From contig NC_088791.1 in the NCBI RefSeq assembly GCF_011386835.1, positions 8,866,998 to 8,930,997 of the forward strand: a DNA stretch of 64,000 bases. Direction: 5' to 3'. Below the pieces are notes generated by a model. It was not told the origin of the DNA. It saw only the letters and a program-made list of their open reading frames with translations, and did no database searches. Both the position numbers and the translations under genes were made by a program. This DNA is from Chrysemys picta bellii. Lineage: Eukaryota > Chordata > Testudines > Emydidae. This document shows, in pieces, positions 35,750-47,421 of the stretch. Every line of letters begins with the position of its first letter. Positions within the stretch are counted from its first letter, which is position 1.

Positions 35750-36118
35750 CTAGTTAAGGCACAGAACTGGGACTGAGGAGATCCGGGTTCAGGTCCTGAG
35801 TTCAATCCTAAATCCCATGATTAAAGCTGAACAGATGTGGAAGCAGTTTGCTGCAGCAGGGCCAGAGTGCTTAGCACCGTACAGGATCAATCCCTTTCTC
35901 TCTCTCTCTCTGCATTAGTTCCCAATCTGTGAAACGGGGATAATACTACTGTCTTTCTTCCACCCCTTGTCCTTCTTGCCTAGTCAGACTATAAGCTCTT
36001 GGGGGCAGGACTTTCTCTTACTATGTATATGCACAGTACCTAGCAAACAGCGGGGCCTCAGTGGTGGTGGAGACCTCTGCGTATTACCATAATACATATA
36101 ACAAATAACAACAATCCT
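35750..36118 (+). repeat. SINE with LINE-like tail
   Basis: The tRNA-like head is TTCTAGTTAAGGCACAGAAC ... GGGTTCAGGTCCTGAGTTCA (box B-like GGTTCAGGTCC). The core CCCAATCTGTGAAACGGGGA TAATACTA follows. The tail reads CAGACTATAAGCTCTTGGGG, GCAGGACTTTCTCTTACTAT, CAGTACCTAGCAAAC, GGGGCCTC and ends in ATAACAAATAACAACAA. A (TC)n run at 35898-35912 is an insertion or expansion. Confidence 0.75.
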
Positions 36119-36127
36119 GCACTAGCA

Positions 36128-36176
36128 GAGAGATGATCTAATAGGCCTTTTTCCACCTCTAGCTTCCATGATTCCC
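36128..36176 (+). repeat. CR1 3'-end fragment
   Basis: GAGATGATCTAATAGGCCTT TTTCCACCTCTAGCTTCCAT GATTC fits the CR1 3' UTR end (AGATGATCT-x-ATAGG...TCTATGATTC). Very short. Confidence 0.45.
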
Positions 36177-37639
36177 TGTAATGAGAAAAGGGTTTAAACG
36201 ATCTCCATTTAGCAGGTGTTTCCACGCCAACTGGCACTGGGTAAAGGCCCTAAATACCACTGTGATTGGACAAAAAATACGACAGCAGAGATTCTGTATA
36301 ACAGCATGAATCTAAGAACACCGCAAATTCATGTGAAATCCACTCTTGTATGGCAAATAAATTTTCACTGTTTAATGATTTTCGTTTGAGTTTCACAAAT
36401 GCTGTTTCAATTGAAGAAAAATGGCTGGGTTTCTAGATGTCTCTAATGTGTCCTTCAGAAGACTGCAGGATACAGTGCACACACCTGGCACCATGATTCT
36501 CAAGGGCAAGTCGTGCCAATGTGAAGTTGCTTCATTAGAGGATACTTGTTTTTCAGAGATTAAGATCAACTCCTGGTTTGTACTGTTCCATAAAGAAGCT
36601 ACTGGAAATATACTTTGGTGTCAAAGGATGCAAAGCGAAGCCACTTAAGCTGTTTCCTGAACAGAATCTAATCCAGATGCGATCTGGGTATCGTTGTAAG
36701 GCAGTAGAAGAGACAAAGTGAAGTGAAATCCCTGGGGATTTGTCTAGAAACCCATTTGGTTTTGAAGCAGCAGTGACTCTTTGTGTCAAATTCTGCTAGG
36801 TGCAGTGTTATTTATTAATATTCAAATCATGTTTGTGGCGGACGGCCCCACTTACTGTTCTTGCACCAGACTTTACAATGAATCAACAGCCAGAATATCC
36901 TTGGCTATACCGGCATCAATCTCATGATGCTTTAGGCTGCGCGCATAGGAAGATGCACTGAACTGATAAAGACCATTTAGACAAGTCAGGAAATCATTCC
37001 CTTAAAAACACAAACTTTGTGCCTCACTGAAACAAAGACTCTAGTGCTACAGTCCAAGGGGCAAGAATTCCTCTGCTCCCTCAATTTCCTCCTCTGCTCA
37101 ACTATGTCTGAATGAATGGTACTTCCCTTACAGTACAGCCATGGAGACTTTTGGTTACAACCTTGCTATGGAAAGGCAAAATTATGGAATATTAAAAAGC
37201 CATTTTAATCGTATGCTCAATTCTGCAGGCAGGAAGGCAAGTGAATTGGCAGTAATGATCTGTTGTGATATATTTGGGCCAGAATCCCACGTGGTGTAAA
37301 TCAACATAGGTTCATTAAAGCCACTGGACCAGATCCTCAGCTGATGCACACTAGGCCAGAGTGGGAAATGAGACACCAGGTGAAAATGCCTTGTGCAATA
37401 GCAACACAAACATGTTTTAATTCTGGCGGGTGGGAGATGATACCTAAACAATAAGTTTGGTTTGTTTGTTCTAAATAGGGATAATAAATTCTCCCAAACA
37501 GGGAGATATCTCAAAACCAGTCCTTAATGCTAGTGAGAGAAATAGGTTATATAACCGCAATAGGCCATATCTTGACTCCTTGCAGCTGCTACATTGCCTC
37601 GCCATTCCAAGACAGCAATGGAGCAGGGAGCTGAGAAGC
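36177..37639. other. Unique DNA; palindromic repeat half near 37270-37370
   Basis: No gene was recognised. 37270-37370 carries GGGCCAGAATCCCACGTGGT GTAAATCAACATAGGTTCAT ... ACCAGATCCTCAGCTGATGC, a common foldback repeat of sauropsid genomes. Confidence 0.4.
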
Positions 37640-38495
37640 CCTGGCCTCACAGGAGAAGAGTGAAAAGCTGTCGTGCAGTGTCTCAAGAGCATGAGTACCA
37701 ACCTCAGGGCAGACTGTTAAAAGACTGGGCACAAACTCCAAACTGCCTGTGAGTTCAATACTTAGATTCACCCACCAAGTATCAAGTGCAAACCGTTCAG
37801 GCACTGTAACAGCCTTAACATGGAGTCGCCTTGGGTATCTGTCTTGCCACCCAGATAACAGACGGTCCCTTAGACCAAGAGTCACAGCAATATTTAGGTT
37901 ACTCCCTGTCCCAAAGGACCAGTCACCTACCCCAGGTCAATTACACCTTAGATCTCACACCAGAGACAATGCTTGTAGCCAGTCCTACAATAAACTATCT
38001 AAAGATGTATTACTAGGAAAAAGAAATGAGTTCTTTACGAGGTTAAAGCAGGTAAATATATATACACTAGTTCTATGATAAGCAAGCTCTGTGTGTCCTT
38101 TAGGGCTAACCCAGGCTAAGAAGCTGGGGATCTCTTGCTTGTGTTAAGGAAACCTTGTCCCGCAGAATCCAAGCAGTATAGAGATCCAGTTCCTTCATCA
38201 GGGATTTTTATTCCCTTCCTCCCAACCCCCATGTGCTCTGAGCTGCAAACTCAGCCGACGGGAGGAATTCACTTGCATGACTCCTCTTCATCAGGGGTAG
38301 GGTGGGAGAGCAGAACAAGTCTTTTGTTCTCGTTAATGTTCCACAATAGTACATCTGGTGTCCACCAGGATGTAACACCATCTGCTGGAGATCAACACTT
38401 TATGCTATTTAATCTCTCTCTCCTGTCTGGTGAGTCTCACAGTCACAGATGCATACAATACAAATGCTTAAATATTACCTTACCACATGTGATAT
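37640..38495. repeat. Probable solo LTR, ends not resolved
   Basis: The block contains CCACCCAGATAACAGACGGT, CCCAAAGGACCAGTCACCTA, CCCCAGGTCAATTACACCTT and ATTACTAGGAAAAAGAAATG. I associate this set with a recurrent LTR-type repeat of turtles. No coding capacity was seen (open frames up to 122 codons on both strands, without domains). I could not find terminal TG/CA with a target duplication, so both ends and class are uncertain. Confidence 0.4.
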
Positions 38496-38746
38496 GGGAT
38501 TAGGATTGGGATTGGTTTTTTAAAGTTGCTTTAAATGTTTTACAGTTGCGGGTTTGGGGGGGGCTTTTTCCACTTCCCTTAAAAAAAATAAAAATTCACG
38601 CTCACACTGCTGATTCGTTGTCCTGACTCACTCAGTGCATGCGGAGTGAGGAGGAGGATGCATGCTGGGTGCACACACCCCACCCCAGCCCACCTACGGA
38701 CATGCAACAAGAGGAGTGGGTGGCTGGAGAAGACCTTACTATATGG

Positions 38747-39139
38747 CAATGGTGCACAAACTTTTCCAGTCACCCCCCCCCCCCATTACTATTAACTGAA
38801 TCTGTCCGCGCCCCCCTCCATCATTGCACAGCCAAGGCTACCTCAGCAGCAGAGCTTAGGCTGAAGGTGTAGCTGGGGGTGGAACTGAGGATGGGGGTGG
38901 AGAGGGAATTGGAGGTAGAGCTGTGGGCGGAGCAGGATTGGGGTGGTGTGGGCCTGGGTGTAAATCTAGTCTGGAGACAGAGCTGTGCCTGGAAGCGGAG
39001 CAGGACTGCGGGGTGGGTCTGGATCCATGGCACTCCCTCCCTGCTCCCTATGGGGGCTAGCCTGGGCTCCAGCGTGTGCCCAGTGAACGTTCCTCTGCGC
39101 CATCCTAGCGGGGCATGCCCCACAGTTTGGGGACCACTG
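38747..39139. mobile_element. hAT MITE with exact 8-bp TSD
   Basis: A 393-bp element starting CAATGGTGCACAAACTTTTC and ending CCCCACAGTTTGGGGACCACTG (imperfect inverted ends: CAATGGTGCACAAACT against CAGTGGTCCCCAAACT). It is flanked by CTATATGG (38739-38746 and 39140-39147). The GC-rich interior is GGAGC/GGGTGGAG repetitive and generates spurious open frames. It belongs to the same family as the outermost element of the nested stack at 48.26-58.05 kb, whose right end carries the same CAATGGTGCACAAAC terminus in reverse. Confidence 0.92.
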
Positions 39140-39265
39140 CTATATGGGATACAGATGTTATAAGTGCAGGCAGCAACTCACAAGCATTCAATAAAGTCTA
39201 AGCACTTAGAGAATTTTTTCACTTCAAGGTGCCAGAAGCAAAGACAAGGTTTTCATCTCGAGGCC

Positions 39266-39358
39266 AAAAGACCAAAAACATCAAGACGCTTGATCACGGC
39301 CTTGGATAGACCAAGAGACTACTTACACTTGATCTTAGCTCAAAGAGCTGAGAAGCAT
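39266..39358 (-). pseudogene. U2 snRNA pseudogene (5' part)
   Basis: On the reverse strand the sequence starts GCTTCTCAGCTCTTTGAGCT and AAGATCAAGTGTA. This matches the first ~35 nt of vertebrate U2 snRNA (GCTTCTCGGCCTTTTGGCTAAGATCAAGTGTA) with a few changes. Then comes TCTATCCAAGG and TTTTTGG, resembling later U2 segments after an internal deletion and divergence. The branch-site recognition segment is lost, so it is not functional. The low-coordinate end is approximate. Confidence 0.6.
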
Positions 39359-40680
39359 ATAATAATATAATCCCCATACCTGTTTTAGCAATACTAACAT
39401 ACAGTTGAACCAGACTGCTTCCAGCCATGTATTTTATCATTGTTCAGTTGGGACCTGGGGACCTTGGCATGAGCTGGCATCTGGTCTGCCAACATCACAG
39501 AGACCAAAACCATTCAAATGTTATTAATGCATTAAGGGGAAGGGGTCCTGAATGGAATGGTATATTATGAAAGGACACAAGGGTTGGGAAGATAGGGATT
39601 CCTTGTAGGATAAGCTGAATAAATTGATAACATGCTACTGTTGAGACAACAGGTGCAATAACTAGAGACCGAGTCCTTCCCCAAATGCGGGGTCAGGAGA
39701 TTGAAGGCTCTAGTTGTTGCTGGGGCTATTTCCCAGAGGCTCTTGATGGCTGCTGGAACACTGGCACTTCGAACGAATCTCTGGGATTCACTAATTGAAA
39801 ATATGCCCAACCCGGGGAGCAGAAATCTGCAGTGCTGGGGATCTTTAGAGATGCTGGATTTTAACAGCATTGTATCCCTCTCTTTAGAGAGCCAGATAGC
39901 TTTTTCAGGATCGCAAGCAGAGCTAAGAGAAAAACACAAACCGTGAATTGAATTTTGGAGCGGTCATCCTTGATGACGGCCCTTTAAACTGCAATTTGAG
40001 AGTCCCAGTGGGTAAAAATAAAATAAAAAGCCTCGTACTTGGTTATATTGTAAAGTCTGTCTGTATAGAATAGGCTCCTGTGAGCACAGAGAGCGCCGTA
40101 AATTGCAAGGTGATGGAGCAGCAGATAAATGTGCAAAGTGAGGCTGCCTCTCTTAATCATCATGCAGAAAGCAAGCCAGGCTGCGGGTTTCTTGCCTGCA
40201 TCCAAACCTAAGGCTACACCATTAATACTGAGACAGGAAAAATATCCTTATTGCATTATCAGTTCCATGTTTCCATCCCTCCATTTGCCTTTTAATTGGA
40301 TCCCCTTCCAGGACAGACTCACAGAAGTGTAAGAGGAAAGGGCAGGAAGGCATTTCTTGGTTTGATCTAGTTTCTCCTTTTGCTGGTTATTTACCTTTAA
40401 AATAATGGACGTTCTCTATTTTGTTCTCTGTTGAATTCAATTCCAGCACTAAGTGTTTCTGTCCTCAATTACCAGCTTCACGGGAAACCATTACCTTCGA
40501 CAGACTTTTGTGAGAGTTTAAAAAGTTCTGCATGCTAGGCAGGTAAGATGCTTAAAATGACAGCAGAGCAGCAGGGAGTCCTCAAACAGGGACTGCTTTA
40601 AGTTTCCTACATTTTTCTCTAAAACGATAGCCTTTGTGTCTCTGTTCTCTACATTTATAGCACATGTTCTGAATGCCTGA
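39359..40680. other. Unique DNA, no gene recognised
   Basis: The 124-codon reverse frame at 39565-39939 has a plausible composition but no domain I recognise, and no splice or repeat context supports it. The rest is featureless. Confidence 0.4.
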
Positions 40681-40948
40681 GGGTACGTCTACACTGCAAT
40701 AAAAGACCTGTGGCACGGCCATGGCTGGCCCAGGCCCACTGACTTGGGCTCGCAAGGCTCGGGCCGTGGGGCTATAAAATAGCAGTGTAGATCCCCCAGT
40801 GTAGACGCTCAGGCTCTGACACCCCACAATGCGGGAGGCTCCAGCCTGAGCGCCTACACTGCTATTTTTAGCCCTGCAAGCTCAAGTCAAGTGACCCAAG
40901 CTCTGAGGCTTGGTGCCATGGGTTTTTAACCGCAGTGTAGACATACCC
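40681..40948. mobile_element. Foldback MITE with GGGTACGTCTACACTGC termini
   Basis: A 268-bp non-coding element. The left end GGGTACGTCTACACTGC and right end GCAGTGTAGACATACCC are inverted repeats. An inner TATAAAATAGCAGTGTAGAT pairs with TACACTGCTATTTTTAGC. The flanks TGA and TGT do not form a clean duplication. It is similar to the copies at 61186-61431 and, more remotely, 10528-10798. Confidence 0.8.
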
Positions 40949-41029
40949 TGTGCTAACAGAATGCAAGGGGACTCCTGTCATTTAGTAAAAATGGACCCAA
41001 ACAACATGGAATGTTGGTGGGGAGACTGT

Positions 41030-41623
41030 GTGTAGTAGGAGCATTGCCAGCAGACCGAGGAAAGTGATTATTCCCCTCTATTCGGCACAGGTGAGGCCAC
41101 ACCTGAAGTACTGTGTCCAGTTTTGGGCCCCCCACTACAGAAGGGATGTGGACAAATTGGAGAGAGTCCAGCGAAGGGCAACAAAAATGATTAGGGGGCT
41201 GGAGCACATGACTTATGAGGAGAGGCTGAGGGAACTGGGCTTATTTAGTCTGCAGAAGAGAAGAGTGAAGGGGGATTTGATAGCAGCCTTCAACTACCTG
41301 AAGGAGGATTCCAAAGAGGATGGAGCTTGCCTGTTCTCAGTGGTACCAGATGACAGAACAAGGAGCAATGGTCTCAAGTTGCAGTGGGGGAGGTCTAGGT
41401 TGGATATTAGGAAACACTATTTCACTAGGAGGATGGTGAAGCACTGGAATGGGTTACCTAGGGAGGTGGTGGAATCTCCATCCTTAGAGGTTTTTCAGGC
41501 CCGGCTTGACAAAGCCTTGGCTGGGATGATTTAGTTGGGGACTGGTCCTACTTTGAGCAGAGGATTGGACTAGATGATCTCCTGAGGTCTCTTCCAACCC
41601 TAATATTCTACGATTCTATGAAA
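41030..41623 (+). mobile_element. CR1 LINE 3' end, 5'-truncated
   Basis: About 590 bp of CR1 in forward orientation, ending with the typical CCTAATATTCTACGATTCTA TGAAA tail. The frame 41028-41534 (168 codons) is open and encodes the C-terminal part of ORF2. It reads [20 protein letters not shown], then [20 protein letters not shown] and finally [20 protein letters not shown]. Downstream TTAGTTGGGGACTGGTCCTA is the CR1 3' UTR. Compared with the two reverse copies this one is the least decayed, but it lacks all catalytic motifs. Confidence 0.92.
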
Positions 41624-43920
41624 GTATACCAACAAAACTAAAAGCTTAGTCCAAGCTCCTCCACAATATGCCTGGTCCCAGCCATACATCCTGTTCTCCT
41701 CCACTCCCCAATTACTGGGTTTCAGAGCTCGGACTGCAGCCCAAATGGGAATGTCTCTCCCGCTATTTTTAGTCCCGTGTGCAAGCCCATGCATCCATGG
41801 CAGCTGACCAGGGCTCTGAGACTCGTTGCCACAGGTCTTTTTTGGTGTTTTTTTTTTTCCCAGTGTGGCCGTACTCTGTATTTCCAAGCTGAAGCTAAAG
41901 AGACCCCCCTAGTCTGTTTGTCAGAACTTCAGTTTTCATCTGCATCATTTCCAGCCCAGGGTCTCACCTGGACCAGTACTTTCAGTCATGACAACCTGTG
42001 TAGGGGCTTTGTGATGTGAGAATTGGATCATATCTCAATGAGAATCAGAATCTAAGCTGGGAGGGGTCTCTAATTAGTGTACTAATCCAATGGATCATCT
42101 AGATTCAGAGCAAATTTCTTTTTTTCCCCATTGCCTGATTTTCACACTGAAACTATTTGGGGGAAAAACTGACTTCTGTCATCTAAAAATGACAAATATT
42201 CTTCAATGTTCAAAGTAATCATCAGTTAATAATTTGAAATTACCCATAAAACTGTCATTTTGGTTACACTGCACAGACCTAACTGTACTGTACAGCTACA
42301 AGGAAGCGTTGCTAACTTGGAGTACTGGATGGTCAATTCTGATTTTCAAACAATTAATCATTGTCTTGGGCATTAATTTCCCCCCTCAACTGTAAAATCT
42401 GGGATTGCACAACATGCCAAATGGAGCTACTTGCTTAACAAGACAAATGGATTTTACTGACTTAATCAAGAATAATAATAACTCGATATCTCATTTCTTC
42501 ATAGCTGGCGAGTACTAGCCCTGGGGGATATGAGGAAGGGGGAAAGGATGTAAAATACAGTCCATAAATTACGAGAGTTTATTAAAGAAACTCAAAGAGA
42601 AACAGGTTCCAGAATTAAAGGCTTAATTTCTGCATGGTTCCTAGCAAGTAGGAAAATATTGATCTATAACAAATGAGGCAAGCATTCTATAGATAATATT
42701 TCAGAGGGAAGTCCATAATTCTCTTTCGACTGATGACATTCTTCTACTACACTATATTTTAAGGAATAGGAATCAAAAGGTGACCGCTTTTATTTTATTT
42801 ATTTGTCCAAGTGACAGTCTGCTATGTTCTTTTGTCATGATGCCATAATGTACAGCTTCTATAGTCCACTGCTCCCCAGGGCAAGCCGGAAATGCTCTGG
42901 AAGGAGTAACCCAGCTCCTGCGGGGGAGGGGGAGGAGGGGGGAGTCTCCCTAGGTATCATCTTGCTCTCCGCTTAGACAACATGAGTGTGTTCAGGCAGA
43001 GGGTAAACAGGATCAATTCAGAAGGAACCCGGCAATCCAATCTGCCGCAAATAATTTACAATCTCAACTACAATGCAGCTTCACTTCTACAGTGGTTTAC
43101 ACACAAACTATGTCCCAAACTGCTTCACAGAGCTACAAAGGCAGAGGGAGCAACAAAAAGAAAACTGTTTTCTGATGAGATATGAAATGAGATACAGAAT
43201 GATACAGGGAGCCTGCCTATTTCCTGCTACCCTCCTCTGATGCATCTGGTGTTGGGCACAGTTGGAGAGAGGGTACTGGTTTAGACGGACCATCGATCTC
43301 ATCCAGGGTGGCAATTTCTCTGAGACTAACCAATGGAGGGAGTTAACATGGAGAAGGCTCTTGCATCAACACTGTCAGGTTGTGAGAAAGTAAAGAAAGG
43401 AGGCCAGGGCTGACAAGTGGTATGGAAGGCTGAGAGATATGATGTCAGTGAGCTAGGTATGCTGAAGCGAATGGAAGATTTTAAAAACCAAAGCGGGAAA
43501 ATTTTGAACTACAAATTACATTAACTAAAGATCAGCATCGAAGCTATAACTTACAAAGGCTGAAGAAGCTTCTGAGAAACTGAATTCTCTGAATTCAAAG
43601 CCACCTATTCAGATCTGATTTTAATGTATTGATCTTCATACGGTTATTAAACAGCCATGTACTGTAGACATAACAAAATAGAAGTATGTGGCTAAGACAG
43701 ATTAAAGGATTGCCTCTGATGGGTCTATACTAATGCATGTAAGAGAAACATCAATTCAAAGAGAAACAAATTTACCTTCCCTTCTTAGGGCCAGCACTTC
43801 AGTCACTTCATGCACTGATAAATAAAAGCAAACCCAACATTTGAATTGGAAGTGCAAGGCTCACCAAATAGAAATAAAAACAAAGCAGGATGATCCATGT
43901 CAGAGGGAGCTTGGATATTA
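41624..43920. other. Unique DNA; G-rich tract near 42920
   Basis: No gene was recognised. 42919-42943 is GGGGGAGGGGGAGGAGGGGG, a potential quadruplex-forming tract. Elsewhere the composition is AT-rich. Confidence 0.4.
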
Positions 43921-44115
43921 CACCTCTACCTCGATATAACGCTGTCCTCGGGAGCCAAAAAAATCTTACCGCGTTATAGGTGACACTGTGTTATATCAAA
44001 CTTGCTTTGATCCACTGGAGTGCGCAGTCCCCCCACCCCCACCCCAGAGCACTGCTTTACCGCATTATAGCCAAATTCGTGTTATATCGGGTCGCATTAT
44101 AGCGGGGTAGAGGTG
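43921..44115. mobile_element. MITE with CACCTCTACCTCGATATAAC termini
   Basis: A 195-bp element with inverted ends CACCTCTACC and GGTAGAGGTG, flanked on both sides by TATTA (TA or TTA duplication). It contains repeated ATATAACGC, GCGTTATAGG, GTGTTATATC and CGCATTATAG motifs. Three sub-terminal copies of a 'CGTTATA' word give internal symmetry. A TA flank would fit Tc1/mariner. It is non-coding. Confidence 0.75.
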
Positions 44116-44215
44116 TATTACCATGCCAATGGGCCAAATTCTTATGAGCAACTTCTATCAAGAGACGGATTAAGATTTTTAAAAGTCCTGGGAGGGCTGA
44201 TGCCTCATGGATAGA

Positions 44216-44692
44216 CAGGGCCGGCTCTAGGATTTTTGCCGCCCCAAGCAAAATCAATTTTGGCCACGCCCCCCCCATTTTTTTCTTACCCCACCCCCTG
44301 ACCCCATCTCAACTCTGCCCCTTCCCCAAATCCCCAGCCCTGCCTGGGAGGGAGGGTGAGCAGCGGCGCGCGAATCAGCTGTTTCGCATGCCACAGCCGC
44401 TCGGGATCTCCCCCTCCCTCCCAGGTTTGAGAGCCTGGGAGGGAGGGGGAGCAGCAGCGCGCGAATCAGCTGTTTCGCATGCCACAGCCGCTCGGGATCT
44501 CCTCCTCCCTCCCAGGTTTGAGAGCCTGGGAGGGAGGGCGAGCAGTGGCGCGCGAGCGGCGGCAGCAGCGGAGGTGAGCTAGGGCGGCTGGGGCACATTT
44601 TTAGGGGCGGCATTCTGGCGCCAGCCATGCCGCCCCAAAAATGTGCCGCCCCAAGCACCAGCTTGTTTTGCTGGTGCCTAGAGCCGGCCCTT
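44216..44692. mobile_element. hAT-like element (CAGGGCCGGCTC family) with tandem core
   Basis: A 477-bp element starting CAGGGCCGGCTCTAGG and ending CCTAGAGCCGGCCCTT. It is flanked by an exact 8-bp duplication TGGATAGA (44208-44215 and 44693-44700). The interior holds about 2.4 tandem copies of a 91-bp unit (starts at 44343, 44434 and 44525). Subterminal GGGGCGGCATT and CCGCCCCAAGCA blocks match the element at 21616-22226 in the opposite orientation. Confidence 0.92.
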
Positions 44693-44700
44693 TGGATAGA

Positions 44701-45234
44701 TGACAAGATACAGAGATTTTAGCCTCTAGGGCACTGGTTTGTATCCACCCCAGCTTGGTACTGAGTGAAAGCAGTTACCCCCAATGGATGTTTTATGGCT
44801 GGAGCGAACTGATCACCTTATTTAATTTCCTAAGAAACAAAAGTCCACATTACGCAAGGCAGCATCCTATTTACTATTAATTGGCACTCCTTGTGTTGGG
44901 ACTGCCAGCAAGCCCAAAGGCTGTATAGGCCCCGCCCCACCATTGCCCAGGGACAGAAATATTGGTGACATATGTGGGAAACCCATACTGCTACTTCCTG
45001 TGTTGTTGTATGGACACGGAGAGGACTTCAGTTTCCTCTTTACAAGCACCATTATGCACTTAAAAGGGAAAAAGAGGAAAGCTGTTCTGAGGCAAGCCAT
45101 GCTCCTTCAAGTGTGGCCCAGGTGAAGCAGCTATGATCAAATACCTGCTGTCATTATCAGGAAATGGATGACATCAAGCATACCTTCCACTCACCCCGCC
45201 TTGTTCCAGTCTTCTTACTGCTCCCTGCTGCAGC
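44701..45234. other. Unique DNA, no gene recognised
   Basis: I see no gene or repeat between the two hAT-like elements. Confidence 0.4.
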
Positions 45235-45242
45235 CCCATGAG

Positions 45243-46079
45243 TAGGGCCCTGCCAAATTCATGGGCCATTTTGGTCAATTTCATGGTCATAAGATTTGTA
45301 AAATTGTCAATTTCACAATTTCATGGTGTTGTAATCATGGGGGTCCCGACCCAAAGGAGGACGTGGGGGGAAGGGGCCGCAAGGTTACTGTACGGGGCTC
45401 GTGGTATTGCCACCCTTACTTCTGCGCTGCTGCTGGCAGGGGCACTGCCTTCAGAGCTGGGCAGTAGGACAGCAGTGGTTGCTGGCTGGGCACCAAGCTT
45501 AAAGCCAGCACCAGCAGCAGCGCAGAAGTGAGGGTTACTTGGTATAGTGAGGAGAGTTACCATACGTCTGCGTTTACGTCGGGGGCTGACAGCTGGGGCC
45601 GCAGCCTCCTGCCCAGGTCGGGGGCTGACAGCTGGGATCACAGCCTCCCGCCCACGTCGGAGGTTGACAGCAGGGGCCGCCGCCTCCCGCCCGGGTCGGG
45701 GGCTGACAGCAGGGGCCGCCGCCTCCCGCCCGGGTCAGGGGCTGACAGCAGGGGTCGCTGCCTCCCGCCCGGGTCGGGGGCTGACAGCCACCTTCACTTC
45801 TGGGCTGCCTTTAAAGCTGGGCTCCCAGCCAGCAGCCGCAGAACTTCCTGCAGTGGAAGGAGGTTGCCAGAGGTGGGTCTGACCCTGCTCTGGGAGTGGC
45901 CTCTGGAGGGGAAGAGGAAGTCTTTGTCCCTCCCCAGCTGGGCCAGGACTAACAGTTGGAGCCCAATGCACAATAGGAGCCCCCGGGTGGGGCACCACCA
46001 GCCCTGCCCCTCCCTTACAATAGCCAGATTTCACGGTCTGTGACACATTTTTCACAACTGTAAATTTGGAAGGGCCCTA
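45243..46079. mobile_element. hAT-like element (TAGGGCCCTGCCAAATT family) with minisatellite
   Basis: An 837-bp element with inverted ends TAGGGCCCTGCCAAATTCATG and TGTAAATTTGGAAGGGCCCTA. The flanks CCCATGAG and CCCATGCAG are probably the 8-bp duplication with a small indel. TTTCATGGT-type words occur near the left end and TTTCACGGTCTGTGACAC near the right end. The middle contains a 39-bp minisatellite (45578-45789). Frames of 171 and 111 codons run through the repeat because 39 is divisible by 3; they have no start context or domain. Confidence 0.85.
45578..45789 (+). repeat. 39-bp minisatellite, about 5.4 copies
   Basis: Units of GTCGGGGGCTGACAGC(A/T)GGG followed by a CCGC-CCTCCCGCCC block start at 45578, 45617, 45656, 45695 and 45734, with a partial copy from 45773. 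Units 3 and 4 are nearly identical, implying recent expansion. It is very GC-rich, inside the hAT-like element. Confidence 0.93.
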
Positions 46080-46087
46080 CCCATGCA

Positions 46088-47413
46088 GGACAGCCTGTCT
46101 GGCAGCAGAATTACAGCATCAGAGGTAACTCTGCCCCTCTTATTCACTCCATTCTTCACATTCAACCTTCAAGGTTTCTCATGAAAACCACAAGGAAATC
46201 CAATTTCCTTGTTGCTATAAGGCTTCGAGAATCTGGGGAGTGGATTCTTTGACAGGCAGGAGAGGAAAAATAATCCCGTGATTAATAGGTACCATATCCA
46301 GAAATAATCACAAAACTCATCTCTTAGACACAGACTCAAACACACAACACACCCTCCTCTCTTTCATGCCCTCTATAATTAATCAACTTATTTCTCTTAT
46401 AGGCTAGGAGAGATGAAAGAGAGATTGTCATTGCTATAATGCTTGGGAAGCACTCAGGCACTCTGGTGATGGTGGCCACAGAATTGGTGGTGTTGACCAA
46501 TATATGCTGGACTAATATATATACACATCATATTATCAATATGTATTATTCACATCACATATTAATGTGTAAAGCACACAATATCAATATAAAATTATAT
46601 TGCATATATATTCCTAGCAGTTACCTGGTCTGGTATATATAAACATTAGTGGTACCACACTATTTTATGATTGGGTTATAAACATCATCTCATAATACCA
46701 ATTAAATTTATTTTGCAAAGCTCAGAAAGGCCTGTATGTTATAAATAAATATTTCTGTCACAATAAATAATTCAACAGCAAACAGAAAACGTTTTTGTTT
46801 TTATTTATTTATTAAAGGCTTTTTGTTTGAAGAAAAAACTGCAGGTGAAAAACCTCAATATTAGTGTGATGGTAATATTAATAAAATCATAACTGTTTTA
46901 GGTTTTTTTAAACTTGTTTGCACTTTTCTTAAATATGAAAATATAGTAATAGGTATGTTATAACCAAAATGTTTAAAAATATAAAATATATATGATGTCT
47001 AGTAATACTACAAAATGTTAAAGCTAACCAAACAAATTTCAACAGATTTCTACCTTTGTCTCCCATGCACAAGAAAATGTCATAAATTTATTACCCTCAA
47101 AATGTTTGCATAAGTCTGCATTTAAACTTCATTTTACTTCAATTTTATACTATTTTTACTGTACTATGTTTAAAAAAAGTTTTATTAAAGTTTATGATTC
47201 CAAATATTTAACAAAATTTTAATTGCTACCACAAGCAAAACTGTACAAAGCTGGAGTAAAAAATCTGTTGCAATCTATCTTGCTAAATAAGATTGCTCAG
47301 GAGGGGAGCATACATCTTCTGACAAAAGATTCTGAGCATTTCTCTTAGCAGTCAAGTACTATATTTATTATGGAAACTAGTAATGTACAGGTTAAGGTAG
47401 TAAAAATGAATGG
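46088..47413. other. AT-rich DNA, no gene recognised
   Basis: 46500-47250 is strongly AT-rich with many ATATAT/TTAAA words. No coding frame, RNA or recognisable element was seen. Confidence 0.4.
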
Positions 47414-47421
47414 CTTTATGT

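Noticed and set aside
39565..39939. 124-codon reverse open frame with plausible protein composition
   Set aside because: No domain, splice site or homologous repeat was recognised, an overlapping forward frame is also open, and nothing nearby supports a gene.
45578..45789. Regular repeats considered as a CRISPR array
   Set aside because: Units are contiguous without unique spacers and the context is a vertebrate transposon.
45528..46055. 171-, 111- and 106-codon frames
   Set aside because: They are produced by the 39-bp minisatellite (a multiple of 3) inside a transposon.
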